Of a DNA stretch of 64,000 nucleotides, positions 54,714 to 62,814 are shown piece after piece. The stretch spans positions 62,001 through 126,000 of the forward strand of contig DATATI010000001.1 in NCBI GenBank assembly GCA_036268875.1, given 5' to 3'. Under the pieces are notes generated by a model that was given only the letters and a program-made list of their open reading frames with translations, did no database searches and had not been told where the DNA came from. Every line of letters starts with the position of its first letter. The first letter of the stretch is position 1. A program made the translations under genes and the position numbers. The DNA is from Polyangia bacterium (lineage in GTDB: Bacteria; Myxococcota_A; Polyangia; Fen-1088).

Positions 54714-55621
54714 TTGGCGATTTCTTCCTTCACCCACTCGCGGACGCTCTCGACATCGTGGTTGTCGGTGAACTCTTTGCCGTCGATATAGAGGGTGGGC
54801 GTGGAGGACAGGCCCAGGGTCGAGCCGTCGACGCGATCCTTCTGGACACGTTCCTTCACGGCGGGCGAATCCAGATCCTTGCGGAACTTGGCCACGTCGA
54901 GTCCGGTCTCCTTGGCGTACTTCTCGATCTCGGCGGGCGAGATGCTGTCCTGGTTCACCCACAACTTTTCTTCGAAGGGCCAGAACTTGCCCTGCTTCTG
55001 CGCGGCCACCGCCGCCTCGGCGGCCAGGCGGGCGTTGGTGTGTTGGGGCAGCGGGTAGTGCTTGAAGTACAGCTTCACCTCGCCAGGGAACTCGTCCAGG
55101 ATCTGCCGCAGCACGGGCTGAAAGCGTTTGCAGTGCGGGCACTCGTAGTCAGCGAACTCGACCAGGGTGACCTTGGCGTTCGGGTTGCCCTTCATCGGCG
55201 CCTCGGAGACGTCGATGAATTTGGGCGTGGCGTTGCGATAGCGCTTGGCCAGCGCCTCGCTGATCTCCGAATCGGTGTAGCCCTCATCGACCAACTTGGC
55301 GACATACCGAACCGCATTGAGCGACCGCCGGCAGCTGGAATCCTTCTTCGCCGATTGGATCAGGCTTTGCGCCTGGCCACAGATGGCCGGTTCGCTGTTG
55401 ACGATGCGGAAGAAGACCTTCTTCTGGAGCTCGTCGAACTTGGAGATGTCCAGGCCTGGCGGCGGCGTGGTGTCCTGCGCGGCCGCAGGCGGTTCGGCGG
55501 CCGACGCCGGCGCCTCGATGGTCTCGGGCGCGTGCTTGGAACAGGCCGACAGGACCAGCGGCAGCCCGACCACCACCAGCGTGACCTTGACCAGAAACAT
55601 CGTCGTCTTCGCGGCGCGCAT
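54704..55621 (-). CDS. DsbA-family thiol-disulfide lipoprotein
   Basis: 305 residues from the ATG at 55621; upstream in-frame Met codons would overlap the nuo promoter. Lipobox VVGLPLVLSAC. Residues 50-125 are a helical N-terminal region with CGQ and SSCRRS. The thioredoxin-fold domain begins near residue 135: VTLVEFADYECPHCKRFQPV with active site CPHC, helical insert, and the cis-Pro loop in LSSTPTLYIDGKEF. It resembles DsbA/DsbG-like proteins with a DSBA oxidoreductase domain (Thioredoxin_4). Probable role in periplasmic disulfide formation or repair. Divergent from nuoA. Confidence 0.88.
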   Translation of the reverse strand: MRAAKTTMFLVKVTLVVVGLPLVLSACSKHAPETIEAPASAAEPPAAAQDTTPPPGLDISKFDELQKKVFFRIVNSEPAICGQAQSLIQSAKKDSSCRRSLNAVRYVAKLVDEGYTDSEISEALAKRYRNATPKFIDVSEAPMKGNPNAKVTLVEFADYECPHCKRFQPVLRQILDEFPGEVKLYFKHYPLPQHTNARLAAEAAVAAQKQGKFWPFEEKLWVNQDSISPAEIEKYAKETGLDVAKFRKDLDSPAVKERVQKDRVDGSTLGLSSTPTLYIDGKEFTDNHDVESVREWVKEEIANAR

Positions 55622-55683
55622 CAGCGACGTATGTATAGAAACCAACTGCCCCCGAGTCAACGGAAGCCACCTGCGTCCACGCA

Positions 55684-55712
55684 TTGACGTAGCTTGCGGC
55701 ACCATCTATAAA
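55684..55712 (+). promoter_or_regulatory. Sigma70-type promoter of the nuo operon
   Basis: TTGACG at 55684-55689, a 17-base spacer, TATAAA at 55707-55712: five of six matches in each hexamer with ideal spacing. The predicted start is about 55719, giving a leader of roughly 20 bases before nuoA. It is the best consensus promoter I see in the window. Confidence 0.8.
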
Positions 55713-55740
55713 TCGCGGGGCGCGAAGGCGCTGCAAACCC

Positions 55741-56142
55741 ATGACATCAGACTACGTTCCCGCAGCATTGACGATTTTGATCGGGGTCGGGTTCGCGTTG
55801 CTTTTGACGGCGGCGGCCAAGTATCTGGGACACAGCCGCCCAAGCAAGGCCAAGGACTATCCGTACGAATGCGGCTCCGAGGTCATCGGCAGCCCGCGCA
55901 CGCGCTTTGAAGTGAAGTTCTACCAGGTGGCAATTCTCTTCCTGGTGTTCGACATTGAAACGGCTTTCTTGTATCCGTGGGCGCTGAAGTACCGCGAGCT
56001 GTCCTGCACCGGCCCGCTGGAAAACGGTCTGTGCGGCAGCGGCGTTTCGTTCTTTGGCCTGGTGGAGATCTTGGTGTTCATGGCCGTGCTGATCGTCGGC
56101 CTGACCTACGTGTGGCGCAAACGCGCGATTGGCTGGGAGTAG
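55741..56142 (+). CDS. nuoA: NADH-quinone oxidoreductase subunit A
   Basis: 133 residues, three membrane helices. KAKDYPYECGSEVIGSPRTR is the signature loop with the conserved Cys, followed by VAILFLVFDIETAFLYPWAL. A segment after the second helix (KYRELSCTGPLENGLCGSGV) is longer than in E. coli. It is a membrane subunit near the quinone channel of complex I. First gene of nuoABCDGHI; 6 bp before nuoB. Confidence 0.96.
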   Translation: MTSDYVPAALTILIGVGFALLLTAAAKYLGHSRPSKAKDYPYECGSEVIGSPRTRFEVKFYQVAILFLVFDIETAFLYPWALKYRELSCTGPLENGLCGSGVSFFGLVEILVFMAVLIVGLTYVWRKRAIGWE

Positions 56143-56148
56143 TCGTCG

Positions 56149-56706
56149 ATGGGTTTTGAATTCGTCTACTCGTCGAAGCTGGAGGCGGCGGTCAACTGGG
56201 CCCGCAAGTTCTCGCTGTTCAGCTATCCGTTCGTCACCGCCTGCTGCGGCATGGAGTACATGTCGACGGCGGCGCCCAAGTACGACATCGCCCGCTTTGG
56301 CTCGGAATTCCCGCGCTTTTCGCCCCGGCAAGCGGATCTGTTGATCATCGTCGGGACCATCACTGAACGCCAGGGCCCGGCCCTGCGCCGCATCTACGAA
56401 CAGATGTGCGAGCCCAAGTGGGTGATCGCCTTCGGCGTGTGCGCGTCGACGGGCGGCTTTTACCAGAACTACTCGACCATGCCGGGCGCCGACCAGGTGG
56501 TGCCGGTCGACGTCTACATCCCCGGCTGTCCGCCGCGTCCGGAACAGGTGCTGGACGCCCTGATCATGTTGCAAGAGCGCATTCAGCGCGGCGAAGGCCA
56601 CAGCCAGATCGCCATGCGCGTCGATCAGGGTTTCGACGTGCCGGCGGCGTCCGTCCGCCCGATCAGTCGGATCACGGAGCACGGCGAGAAAGCAAAGGTC
56701 AAGTAG
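56149..56706 (+). CDS. nuoB: NADH-quinone oxidoreductase subunit B
   Basis: 185 residues. The N2 cluster ligands are present: tandem Cys in PFVTACCGMEYM, Cys in FGVCASTGGFYQNY, and Cys in VYIPGCPPRPEQVLDAL. It holds the last iron-sulfur cluster before quinone. The C-terminal 20 residues are a family-variable tail. Between nuoA and nuoC with gaps of 6 and 3 bp. Confidence 0.97.
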   Translation: MGFEFVYSSKLEAAVNWARKFSLFSYPFVTACCGMEYMSTAAPKYDIARFGSEFPRFSPRQADLLIIVGTITERQGPALRRIYEQMCEPKWVIAFGVCASTGGFYQNYSTMPGADQVVPVDVYIPGCPPRPEQVLDALIMLQERIQRGEGHSQIAMRVDQGFDVPAASVRPISRITEHGEKAKVK

Positions 56707-56709
56707 GTC

Positions 56710-57204
56710 ATGGCGCAACTGGTCCTCGATCGCTTGCTGGCGCAGTTTGGCGGCGGCGAGATCATCAAGACGGGTTCGCAGCACGGCAACGAATGGGCGC
56801 GCATTCGCCCCGACGCCTGGACGGCGGTCTGCACGTTCTTGCGCGATGATCCGACGCTGTCGATGGAGATGCTGACCGATCTGACGTGCGTCGATCGGTT
56901 CGGCGACGAGCCGCGCTTCGACGTGGTGGTTCATTTGTACTCGGTCAGCAAGAAGCACCGCGTGCGCCTTTACGGCGGCGTGCCCGAGGAGAATCCGCTG
57001 ATTGATTCGTTGGTCCCGCTGTGGCCGGGCGCCGACTGGCCCGAGCGCGAGGCCTACGATCTGTACGGCGTGCGCTTCGCCGGCCACCCGGATCTGCGCC
57101 GGCTGCTGATGTACCCCGAATTCATCGGCCACCCGCTGCGCAAGGATTACCCGAAGGAAAAGCGCCAGCCGCTGGTCCGCCGGCAAGCCGGCAGCCTCGA
57201 CTAA
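56710..57204 (+). CDS. nuoC: NADH-quinone oxidoreductase subunit C
   Basis: 164 residues. LTDLTCVDRFGDEPRFDVVV, then WPGADWPEREAYDLYGVRF, and LLMYPEFIGHPLRKDYPKEK are the 30-kDa subunit signature. It is a peripheral-arm subunit of complex I. It is separate from nuoD, 17 bp apart, unlike the NuoCD fusion of E. coli. Confidence 0.96.
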   Translation: MAQLVLDRLLAQFGGGEIIKTGSQHGNEWARIRPDAWTAVCTFLRDDPTLSMEMLTDLTCVDRFGDEPRFDVVVHLYSVSKKHRVRLYGGVPEENPLIDSLVPLWPGADWPEREAYDLYGVRFAGHPDLRRLLMYPEFIGHPLRKDYPKEKRQPLVRRQAGSLD

Positions 57205-57221
57205 GAGAGAGTGAAGGCCAA

Positions 57222-58469
57222 ATGGACACCGTAGCCTCAAGCCGCCGCATCGTGATGGGGATCCAGGACGCGGCCGACCTGGACGCGCCTGATCTGCCCA
57301 CCGAGCCCATGCCGCTGAACATGGGTCCTTCGCACCCGGCCATGCACGGCACCGTGCGCATGGTGCTGGATGTGGAGGGCGAGAAGATCACCAACGCCGA
57401 CGTTCAGATCGGGTACCTGCACCGCTGCTTCGAGAAAGAAGCGGAGTACGCCACCTGGACCCAGATCTTTCCGTACACCGATCGGCTGAACTACGTCTCG
57501 CCGATGCTGAACAACGTCGGCTACGCCATCGCCGTCGAGAAGCTGCTGGATATCGACAAGAAGATCCCCGAGCGCGCCCAGTACATCCGGGTGATCGTGG
57601 GCGAGATCTCGCGCATCACCGACCACATGACGTGTCTCGGCGCCGGGGCGATGGAGCTGGGCGCGTTCACCGTATTCCTTTACATGCTGAAGGGCCGCGA
57701 GTGGCTTTACGAGCTGCAGGAGGAGATCTCCGGAGCGCGCCTGACCCACAGCTTTGTCCGCATCGGCGGCGTGGTCGGCGACCTGCCGGCCGGCTATATC
57801 GACCGGCTCACCGAGGTGCTGGGCAAGATCCGCGTCATCCTCGACGATGTCAGCAAGCTGCTCGATCGCAACCGCATCTTCCGCGACCGGATGGACGGCA
57901 TCGCCATCATCACCAAGCAAGAGGCGATGGCCTACGGCCTGACCGGTCCGGTGGGACGCTCGACGGGGTTGGAATACGACGTCCGTCGGGACCACCCGTA
58001 TCTGGTCTACGACCGCTTCGACTTCGACGTGCCGGTGGGCTCGGTCGGCGACAACTTCGATCGGTACGCGGTGCGGGTCGAGGAGATCAAGCAGTCGATG
58101 AGCATCCTCGAGCAAGCGCTGAAGCAGATCCCGGCCGGCCCAGTGATGTTAAACGACCCGCGCATCGCCCTGCCCTCCAAGGCCGAGACCTACAACTCGA
58201 TCGAGGCGATGATCGCCCACTTCAAGATCATCATGGACGGCATCCACGTCCCGCCCGGCGAGGTGTACTCGTTCACCGAGGGCGGCAACGGCGAGCTCGG
58301 TTTCTACCTGGTCTCCGACGGCACCGGCCGCCCCTGGAAATGCCGGGTGCGCCCGCCTTGCGTGCCGGCGGTGGCCATCATGAACAAGCTCCTTCCTGGC
58401 CTGTTTATGGCTGACGTGGTGCCGACCTTCGGCATGATGAACATGATCGGCGGAGAGTGTGATCGCTAA
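57222..58469 (+). CDS. nuoD: NADH-quinone oxidoreductase subunit D
   Basis: 415 residues from the ATG at 57222; GAGAGAGTGAAGG upstream provides a ribosome site. LNMGPSHPAMHGTVRMVLDV gives the quinone-site His, then GYLHRCFEKEAEYATW, YTDRLNYVSPMLNNVGYA and the C-terminal GGECDR. 49-kDa subunit, forming the quinone pocket with NuoB. The stop overlaps the nuoG start by one base (TAATG). Confidence 0.97.
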   Translation: MDTVASSRRIVMGIQDAADLDAPDLPTEPMPLNMGPSHPAMHGTVRMVLDVEGEKITNADVQIGYLHRCFEKEAEYATWTQIFPYTDRLNYVSPMLNNVGYAIAVEKLLDIDKKIPERAQYIRVIVGEISRITDHMTCLGAGAMELGAFTVFLYMLKGREWLYELQEEISGARLTHSFVRIGGVVGDLPAGYIDRLTEVLGKIRVILDDVSKLLDRNRIFRDRMDGIAIITKQEAMAYGLTGPVGRSTGLEYDVRRDHPYLVYDRFDFDVPVGSVGDNFDRYAVRVEEIKQSMSILEQALKQIPAGPVMLNDPRIALPSKAETYNSIEAMIAHFKIIMDGIHVPPGEVYSFTEGGNGELGFYLVSDGTGRPWKCRVRPPCVPAVAIMNKLLPGLFMADVVPTFGMMNMIGGECDR

Positions 58470-60085
58470 TGGCTGAGACGATGCCCCTGTCCCCGGTCCC
58501 GGCACCGAACCCAGAGTCGGTCACCGTCACCATCGACGGCAAGCTGCACCAGTTCCCGAAAGGGAAGAACCTGCTGGAGGCGTGCAACGACGCCGGCTGC
58601 AACGTCCCCTTCTTCTGCTACCACCCGGGGCTGTCGTCGCCGGCGGTGTGCCGCCAGTGCCTGGTCGACGTCAAGGGCCAGCCCAAGCCGGTGCCGTCCT
58701 GCTACACGCCGGTGGCAGACAAGATGGAGGTGACGACGAACTCGCCGCGCGTGCTCGACGTCCGGCGCCAGATGCTGGAGTTCACGCTGCTGAACCACCC
58801 CATCGACTGCCCGATCTGCGACAAGGCGGGCGAGTGCACGCTGCAGAAGCACTACTTCGACTGGGACGCCAAGCTGGCCCGCAACGACGGCATCAAGGTC
58901 CACAAGGCCAAGGTCGTCGACCTCGGCAAGCACATCGTGCTTGATCAAGAGCGCTGCATCCTGTGCACCCGCTGCATCCGTGTCTGCGACGAGGTGGCCA
59001 AGACGCACGACCTGGAAATGGCCGCGCGCGGTGACCACGAGGTGCTGACCACCTCGCCGGGTCGGCGCCTGGACAATCCGTATTCGCTGAACACCGTCGA
59101 CGTCTGTCCGGTGGGCGCGCTGACGGCGAAGGACTTCCGCTTCGCCATGCGCGCCTGGGAGCTGTACACGACGCCGTCGGTGTGTCCGGGCTGCGCCACC
59201 GGTTGCAACATCGACATCCACGCCTCGCACGGGCGCCTCTATCGCTTGGTGCCGCGGGTGAACGAGGCCGTCAACAAGCACTGGATGTGCGACGAGGGCC
59301 GCTTCACGTACAAGGGCGTGCAGGCCCAGCGCCTGACCGCGCCGACGGTGGCAGGCGCCATGGTCGACTGGGACCGCGCGCTGGACGAAGCGACCAAACG
59401 CCTGCGCCCGGTGCTGGATCACGATCCGGCCAAGGTGGGCGTGGTCTTCAACGCCCAGAGCACCAACGAAGATCTCTACGCGCTGTCGCGCCTGGCGTTT
59501 CAGCATCTGGGCGTCGGGCGGGCCTATCTGGCCGGCCGCGATCAAGGCTGGCACGACGACATCCTGGTCAGCGCCGACAAGAACCCGAACACCGCCGGCG
59601 CGGTGGCGATCGGCGGCGGGCGCCTGGCCAGTCTGGTCGATCTGGCCAACGACCTGAAGAGCGGCGCCATCACCGCCTTGCTGGTGCTGGGCGCCGACGG
59701 AATCCTGGTCGGCCCGACGGCGGCGACGGCGATGCCGTTCTCCGGTTTGAGCGCGCTGGTGGTGGTCAGCTCGCACCAGGATCCGCTGGTCGACGCCGCG
59801 CACGTGGCGCTGCCGATGGCGGCCTGGGCCGAGGTGGACGGCACGTTCACCAACAAGATGGGAATGGTCCAGCGCATCCGCTCGGCGGTGCCACCGGCCG
59901 GTGATTCGCTGCCAGGCTGGGACATCCTTTGTCACCTGGCGCGCAAGCTGGGCGCGACCATGGACTGGGATGCCGCCAAGACCGTCTTCGCCGAGGCCAA
60001 GCAGAAGCTGCCGTTCATGAGAGACGCCGACTGGGGCCGCGCCCGCCTGCCGGTGCAACTGCGCTTCGCCAATTCACGAGGCTAA
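58469..60085 (+). CDS. nuoG: NADH-quinone oxidoreductase subunit G (short form with N7 motif)
   Basis: 538 residues, shorter than the 600-900 usual. The 2Fe-2S domain (CNDAGCNVPFFCYHPG, VCRQC), the His/Cys N5 region (DCPICDKAGECTLQKHYFDW) and the 4Fe-4S motif (CILCTRCIRVCDEV ... CPVGAL) are complete. CPGCATGC followed at 27 residues by WMCDEGR gives CxxCxxxCx27C, the N7 cluster motif found only in some bacteria. The molybdopterin-like domain after residue 280 is reduced and has no cofactor residues that I recognise. It follows nuoD directly; nuoE and nuoF are missing here. Confidence 0.95.
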   Translation: MAETMPLSPVPAPNPESVTVTIDGKLHQFPKGKNLLEACNDAGCNVPFFCYHPGLSSPAVCRQCLVDVKGQPKPVPSCYTPVADKMEVTTNSPRVLDVRRQMLEFTLLNHPIDCPICDKAGECTLQKHYFDWDAKLARNDGIKVHKAKVVDLGKHIVLDQERCILCTRCIRVCDEVAKTHDLEMAARGDHEVLTTSPGRRLDNPYSLNTVDVCPVGALTAKDFRFAMRAWELYTTPSVCPGCATGCNIDIHASHGRLYRLVPRVNEAVNKHWMCDEGRFTYKGVQAQRLTAPTVAGAMVDWDRALDEATKRLRPVLDHDPAKVGVVFNAQSTNEDLYALSRLAFQHLGVGRAYLAGRDQGWHDDILVSADKNPNTAGAVAIGGGRLASLVDLANDLKSGAITALLVLGADGILVGPTAATAMPFSGLSALVVVSSHQDPLVDAAHVALPMAAWAEVDGTFTNKMGMVQRIRSAVPPAGDSLPGWDILCHLARKLGATMDWDAAKTVFAEAKQKLPFMRDADWGRARLPVQLRFANSRG

Positions 60086-60091
60086 CCGACG

Positions 60092-61219
60092 ATGGAATAC
60101 GGAACGCAAGCATTCGACGCCTTGGCGGCGACGGCGAAGATCCTGTTCATGATCCTGGGATTCGCCATGCCGCTGGCGTCGATCCTGACCTGGCTCGAGC
60201 GCCGGCAGTCGGCGATGATGCAGGACCGCCTGGGCCCGAACCGCGCCAACATCGGTCCCATCCGCGCCTGGGGCATCACCCACTTTCTCGCCGACGCCCT
60301 GAAGTTCATGTTCAAGGAGGACTTCGTGCCGCCCAAGGCGCACAAGTTCTTGTTCATGTGGGCGCCGATCATGGCCATGGCCCCGGCGTTGATCGTGTCG
60401 GCCATCGTGCCGTTCGGCGCGCCGCTGTGCTGGGGGCACATCCTCGACAAGGGAAGCGTCTGCGAAAGCCCGGTGCCGCTGCAGATCGCCCGCCTGGACG
60501 CCGGGATGCTGTTCTACTTCGCCATCGCCTCGCTGTCGGTGTACGGCGCGACGCTGGCCGGGTGGGCGTCGCACAACAAGTGGGCGATGATGGGCGGCCT
60601 GCGCGCCAGCTCGCAGATGATCTCGTACGAAGTGACATTGGGCATGTCGATCCTGGGGTCGTTCCTGGTCTTCGGCACGCTGGAGCCAAGCGCGATGGTG
60701 GCGCAACAGACGTCGTTCCTGGACGTCCACGACCTGGCCCACAGCTGGGGGATCTTCTCGCAGCCGGTGGGCTTCCTGTTGTTTCTGACCGCCGCCATCG
60801 CCGAGACCAAGCGCACCCCGTTCGACATCCCCGAAGGCGAGCCGGAGATCATCGGTTACTTCGTCGAATACTCGGGCCTGCGCTTCGGCATGTTCTTTCT
60901 GGGCGAGTTCCTGGAGATCGTTTTCTCCAGCGCCATCATCGTGACCATCTTCCTCGGTGGCTGGCACATGCCGGATATCTTTGGCCTGAACACCTACTTG
61001 ATGGAGCACCTGCCCAACATTGGGTTCGTGCTGTTCAGCATGCTGATCTGGGGCGGCAAGGTGTTCTTGTTCTGTTCGTTCCAGCTGCTCATTCGCTGGT
61101 CGTTGCCGCGCTTCCGGTCGGATCAGCTGATGCGTCTCGGCTGGCAGCGCCTGTTGCCGGTGTCGATCGCCAACGTGGTGCTCACGGCGCTGGTCATCCT
61201 TTACTTTCAATCGCGATAA
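60092..61219 (+). CDS. nuoH: NADH-quinone oxidoreductase subunit H
   Basis: 375 residues, eight membrane helices. LTWLERRQSAMMQDRLGPNR at residues 30-49, SYEVTLGMSIL and TPFDIPEGEPEIIGYFVEYS are hallmark loops lining the quinone entry. A stretch of about 25 residues after the third helix (FGAPLCWGHILDKGSVCESP) is an insertion relative to E. coli, with two cysteines. It lies 6 bp after nuoG and 18 bp before nuoI. Confidence 0.97.
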   Translation: MEYGTQAFDALAATAKILFMILGFAMPLASILTWLERRQSAMMQDRLGPNRANIGPIRAWGITHFLADALKFMFKEDFVPPKAHKFLFMWAPIMAMAPALIVSAIVPFGAPLCWGHILDKGSVCESPVPLQIARLDAGMLFYFAIASLSVYGATLAGWASHNKWAMMGGLRASSQMISYEVTLGMSILGSFLVFGTLEPSAMVAQQTSFLDVHDLAHSWGIFSQPVGFLLFLTAAIAETKRTPFDIPEGEPEIIGYFVEYSGLRFGMFFLGEFLEIVFSSAIIVTIFLGGWHMPDIFGLNTYLMEHLPNIGFVLFSMLIWGGKVFLFCSFQLLIRWSLPRFRSDQLMRLGWQRLLPVSIANVVLTALVILYFQSR

Positions 61220-61237
61220 ACGAAAGGCAGCGTCTTC

Positions 61238-61882
61238 ATGGCCATCGGAGTCAAGGTCGTCAGTCGCCCCGGCAGCCTGGGCCAGCAGACGTATTTGCCG
61301 GCTATCGCCGAAGGATTGGGCGTCACGTTCCGCCACTTCGCCAAGAACTTCATCGGCAACCTGGTCGGGCTGCGCGCCAAGACCGACATCGTGACCATCC
61401 AGTACCCCGAGGAAAAAAAGAAATACCCCGAGCGGCACCGCGGCCTGCACCGCCTGATGTTGCGCGACGACGGCCAGACCCGCTGCGTGGCCTGCATGAT
61501 GTGCCCGACGGCCTGCCCCGCCCACTGCATCACCATCGTCCCCGAGGAAGCGCCCGACGGCCGCATCGAGAAGCGGCCCAAGATTTTTGAGATCGACGAG
61601 CTCCGCTGCGTGGTGTGTGGTCTGTGCGCCGAGGCTTGCCCGTGCGACGCCATCCGCATGGACACCCTGGAGCACGCCATGCCGACGTACCGTCGGGTGG
61701 ACGCCATCTTGGATCGCGAGGAGCTTCTGTCGCGCGGTACGCGTTCGGAGGCCAAGCAAGGTGGCGTGGGCGCCTTCTGGCGCGAGAAGGTGAAGGGCGA
61801 GCCACAGACACCGCCCGCCGCCAACGTCGTGCCCGCGGGTTCGCCCCCCGGCCCAACGGAAAAGTCAAAGCAAGAGAGTTGA
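61238..61882 (+). CDS. nuoI: NADH-quinone oxidoreductase subunit I
   Basis: 214 residues. Two 4Fe-4S motifs: CVACMMCPTACPAHCI and CVVCGLCAEACPCDAI, for clusters N6a and N6b. The last 45 residues are Pro/Gly/Lys-rich and disordered, an extension beyond the core. GAAAGG-type ribosome site upstream. It ends the cluster: nuoJ-N do not follow, so the membrane pump subunits must be encoded elsewhere. Confidence 0.97.
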   Translation: MAIGVKVVSRPGSLGQQTYLPAIAEGLGVTFRHFAKNFIGNLVGLRAKTDIVTIQYPEEKKKYPERHRGLHRLMLRDDGQTRCVACMMCPTACPAHCITIVPEEAPDGRIEKRPKIFEIDELRCVVCGLCAEACPCDAIRMDTLEHAMPTYRRVDAILDREELLSRGTRSEAKQGGVGAFWREKVKGEPQTPPAANVVPAGSPPGPTEKSKQES

Positions 61883-61952
61883 TCGCGGGCGCGCGGCGCA
61901 TTGCGCGCCGAAGGTCCTTGACCGCTGGTGCGCCGCTGGCCATGCTGGAACG
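61883..61952 (+). promoter_or_regulatory. Spacer between nuoI and the structured RNA, with possible promoter
   Basis: TTGACC at 61918-61923 and, 17 bases on, CATGCT (weak -10) would start transcription at about 61953, where the structured RNA begins. GAAGGTCC at 61910 is complementary to GGACCTTC at 61954, allowing an alternative hairpin in a read-through nuo transcript. A short CGGCGC/GCGCCG stem lies at about 61895-61911. Confidence 0.4.
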
Positions 61953-62150
61953 CGGACCTTCTGCATGGCTCGACACGGAGAGGAATTCTTTTCCCTACAA
62001 GAACGAAATAGGGAGCCGCCCCTGACCGATGGATGTGCACGCCCGCGAGTCGGGAAGCCCGATGCGGTTATCACTGTGGCTCCCCCCTTACGAAGGTAGG
62101 GGCTGAGAATTCTCCCCGATCGGCCGAGGTGGAAGGTTCACATTTTTTTT
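61953..62150 (+). ncRNA. Structured RNA with 6S RNA (ssrS)-like architecture
   Basis: Five helices nest in order. H1 61954-61961/62132-62139 (GGACCTTC with GAAGGTTC, one G-U); H2 61969-61972/62125-62128; H3 61983-61990/62105-62112; H4 61992-61998/62096-62102; H5 62011-62017/62078-62084 (GGGAGCC with GGCTCCC). H4 and H5 flank a symmetric A-rich internal bubble (61999-62010 and 62085-62095), the open-promoter mimic of 6S RNA. The apical arm has a further TGACCG/CGGTTA stem and begins CCCCTGACCGAT, close to CCCCUGAGCCGAU of E. coli 6S RNA. Eight T at 62143-62150 end it. 6S RNA binds the housekeeping RNA polymerase in stationary phase. Identification is by folding by eye. Confidence 0.55.
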
Positions 62151-62151
62151 G

Positions 62152-62679
62152 TCATTTCGTCTGGGCCAACGCCAGTAGCCGCTCTTCCATCAGGCGCGCG
62201 TCCGACCGCTCGAAGCCGGCATTGACGTAACGGAGGATGCCGTGGGTGTCGACGATGTACGAGGTCGGCATCTTGGACGGCTGCAAAAGCTCGGGGACCT
62301 TGCCCTGCGGGTCGTGGGCCAAGGTCAGCGACCAGCGCGGGCGTGACTTCAGGAAGGTCATGGCGCTGGCCCGCTGCTCGTCGACGGAGACGGCGATGAT
62401 CTCCACGCCCTTGTGTTTCAGCCGCGCCGCCATGTCATCCAGCATCGGCATCTCTTCTTTGCACGGCGCACACCACGATGCCCAGATGTCCACCAGCACG
62501 ACCTTTCCGCGCAAGGCGCCAAGGTCGACGGAGCGTCCCCCCTCCAGCGTCTTGACGACGATCGCCGGCATGGGCTGACCGACGCCGTTGCCTTGCTCGG
62601 CGCGTTCGCCGCCCCCGACTGACGCGCAGCCGGCCAGACAAAGCAATCCCCCCACAAGGGTTCGGTTCAAGCTGGCCAT
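62152..62679 (-). CDS. TlpA/ResA-like thioredoxin lipoprotein
   Basis: 175 residues from the ATG at 62679 (an in-frame ATG at 62757 adds an Arg-rich stretch). Lipobox LLCLAGC. AlkC/Redoxin-type fold with VVLVDIWASWCAPCKEEMPM (active site WCAPC), IIAVSVDEQR and cis-Pro in PSKMPTSYIVDTHG. Membrane-anchored periplasmic thiol reductase, often for cytochrome c maturation or disulfide reduction; this fits the cytochromes nearby in general terms only. Its stop lies one base after the T-run of the structured RNA on the other strand. Confidence 0.88.
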   Translation of the reverse strand: MASLNRTLVGGLLCLAGCASVGGGERAEQGNGVGQPMPAIVVKTLEGGRSVDLGALRGKVVLVDIWASWCAPCKEEMPMLDDMAARLKHKGVEIIAVSVDEQRASAMTFLKSRPRWSLTLAHDPQGKVPELLQPSKMPTSYIVDTHGILRYVNAGFERSDARLMEERLLALAQTK

Positions 62680-62814
62680 CGTCACGCCCGGCCATTTTAT
62701 TCCTCGTCGCCGCCGCGAAGCAAAACCGACGCGAAGACGCCCGGAAAAGCCGACCACCCTGTGCGCTTTTCCGCTCGATCATGACCCGTTCTTCCGCGTC
62801 CGGCCGCTCGAAAA

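Noticed and set aside
62011-62110. Resemblance to cobalamin or TPP riboswitches (GGGAAGCC...CACTGTGG, GGGGCTGAGA)
   Set aside because: Only isolated fragments match; the B12 box and the second TPP half are absent, and no plus-strand gene follows. The nested helices fit 6S RNA better.
62143-62150. T-run as a simple terminator of the nuo operon
   Set aside because: No compact GC hairpin directly precedes it; the complementary arm to the nearest segment lies about 170 bases upstream, as in a rod-shaped RNA.
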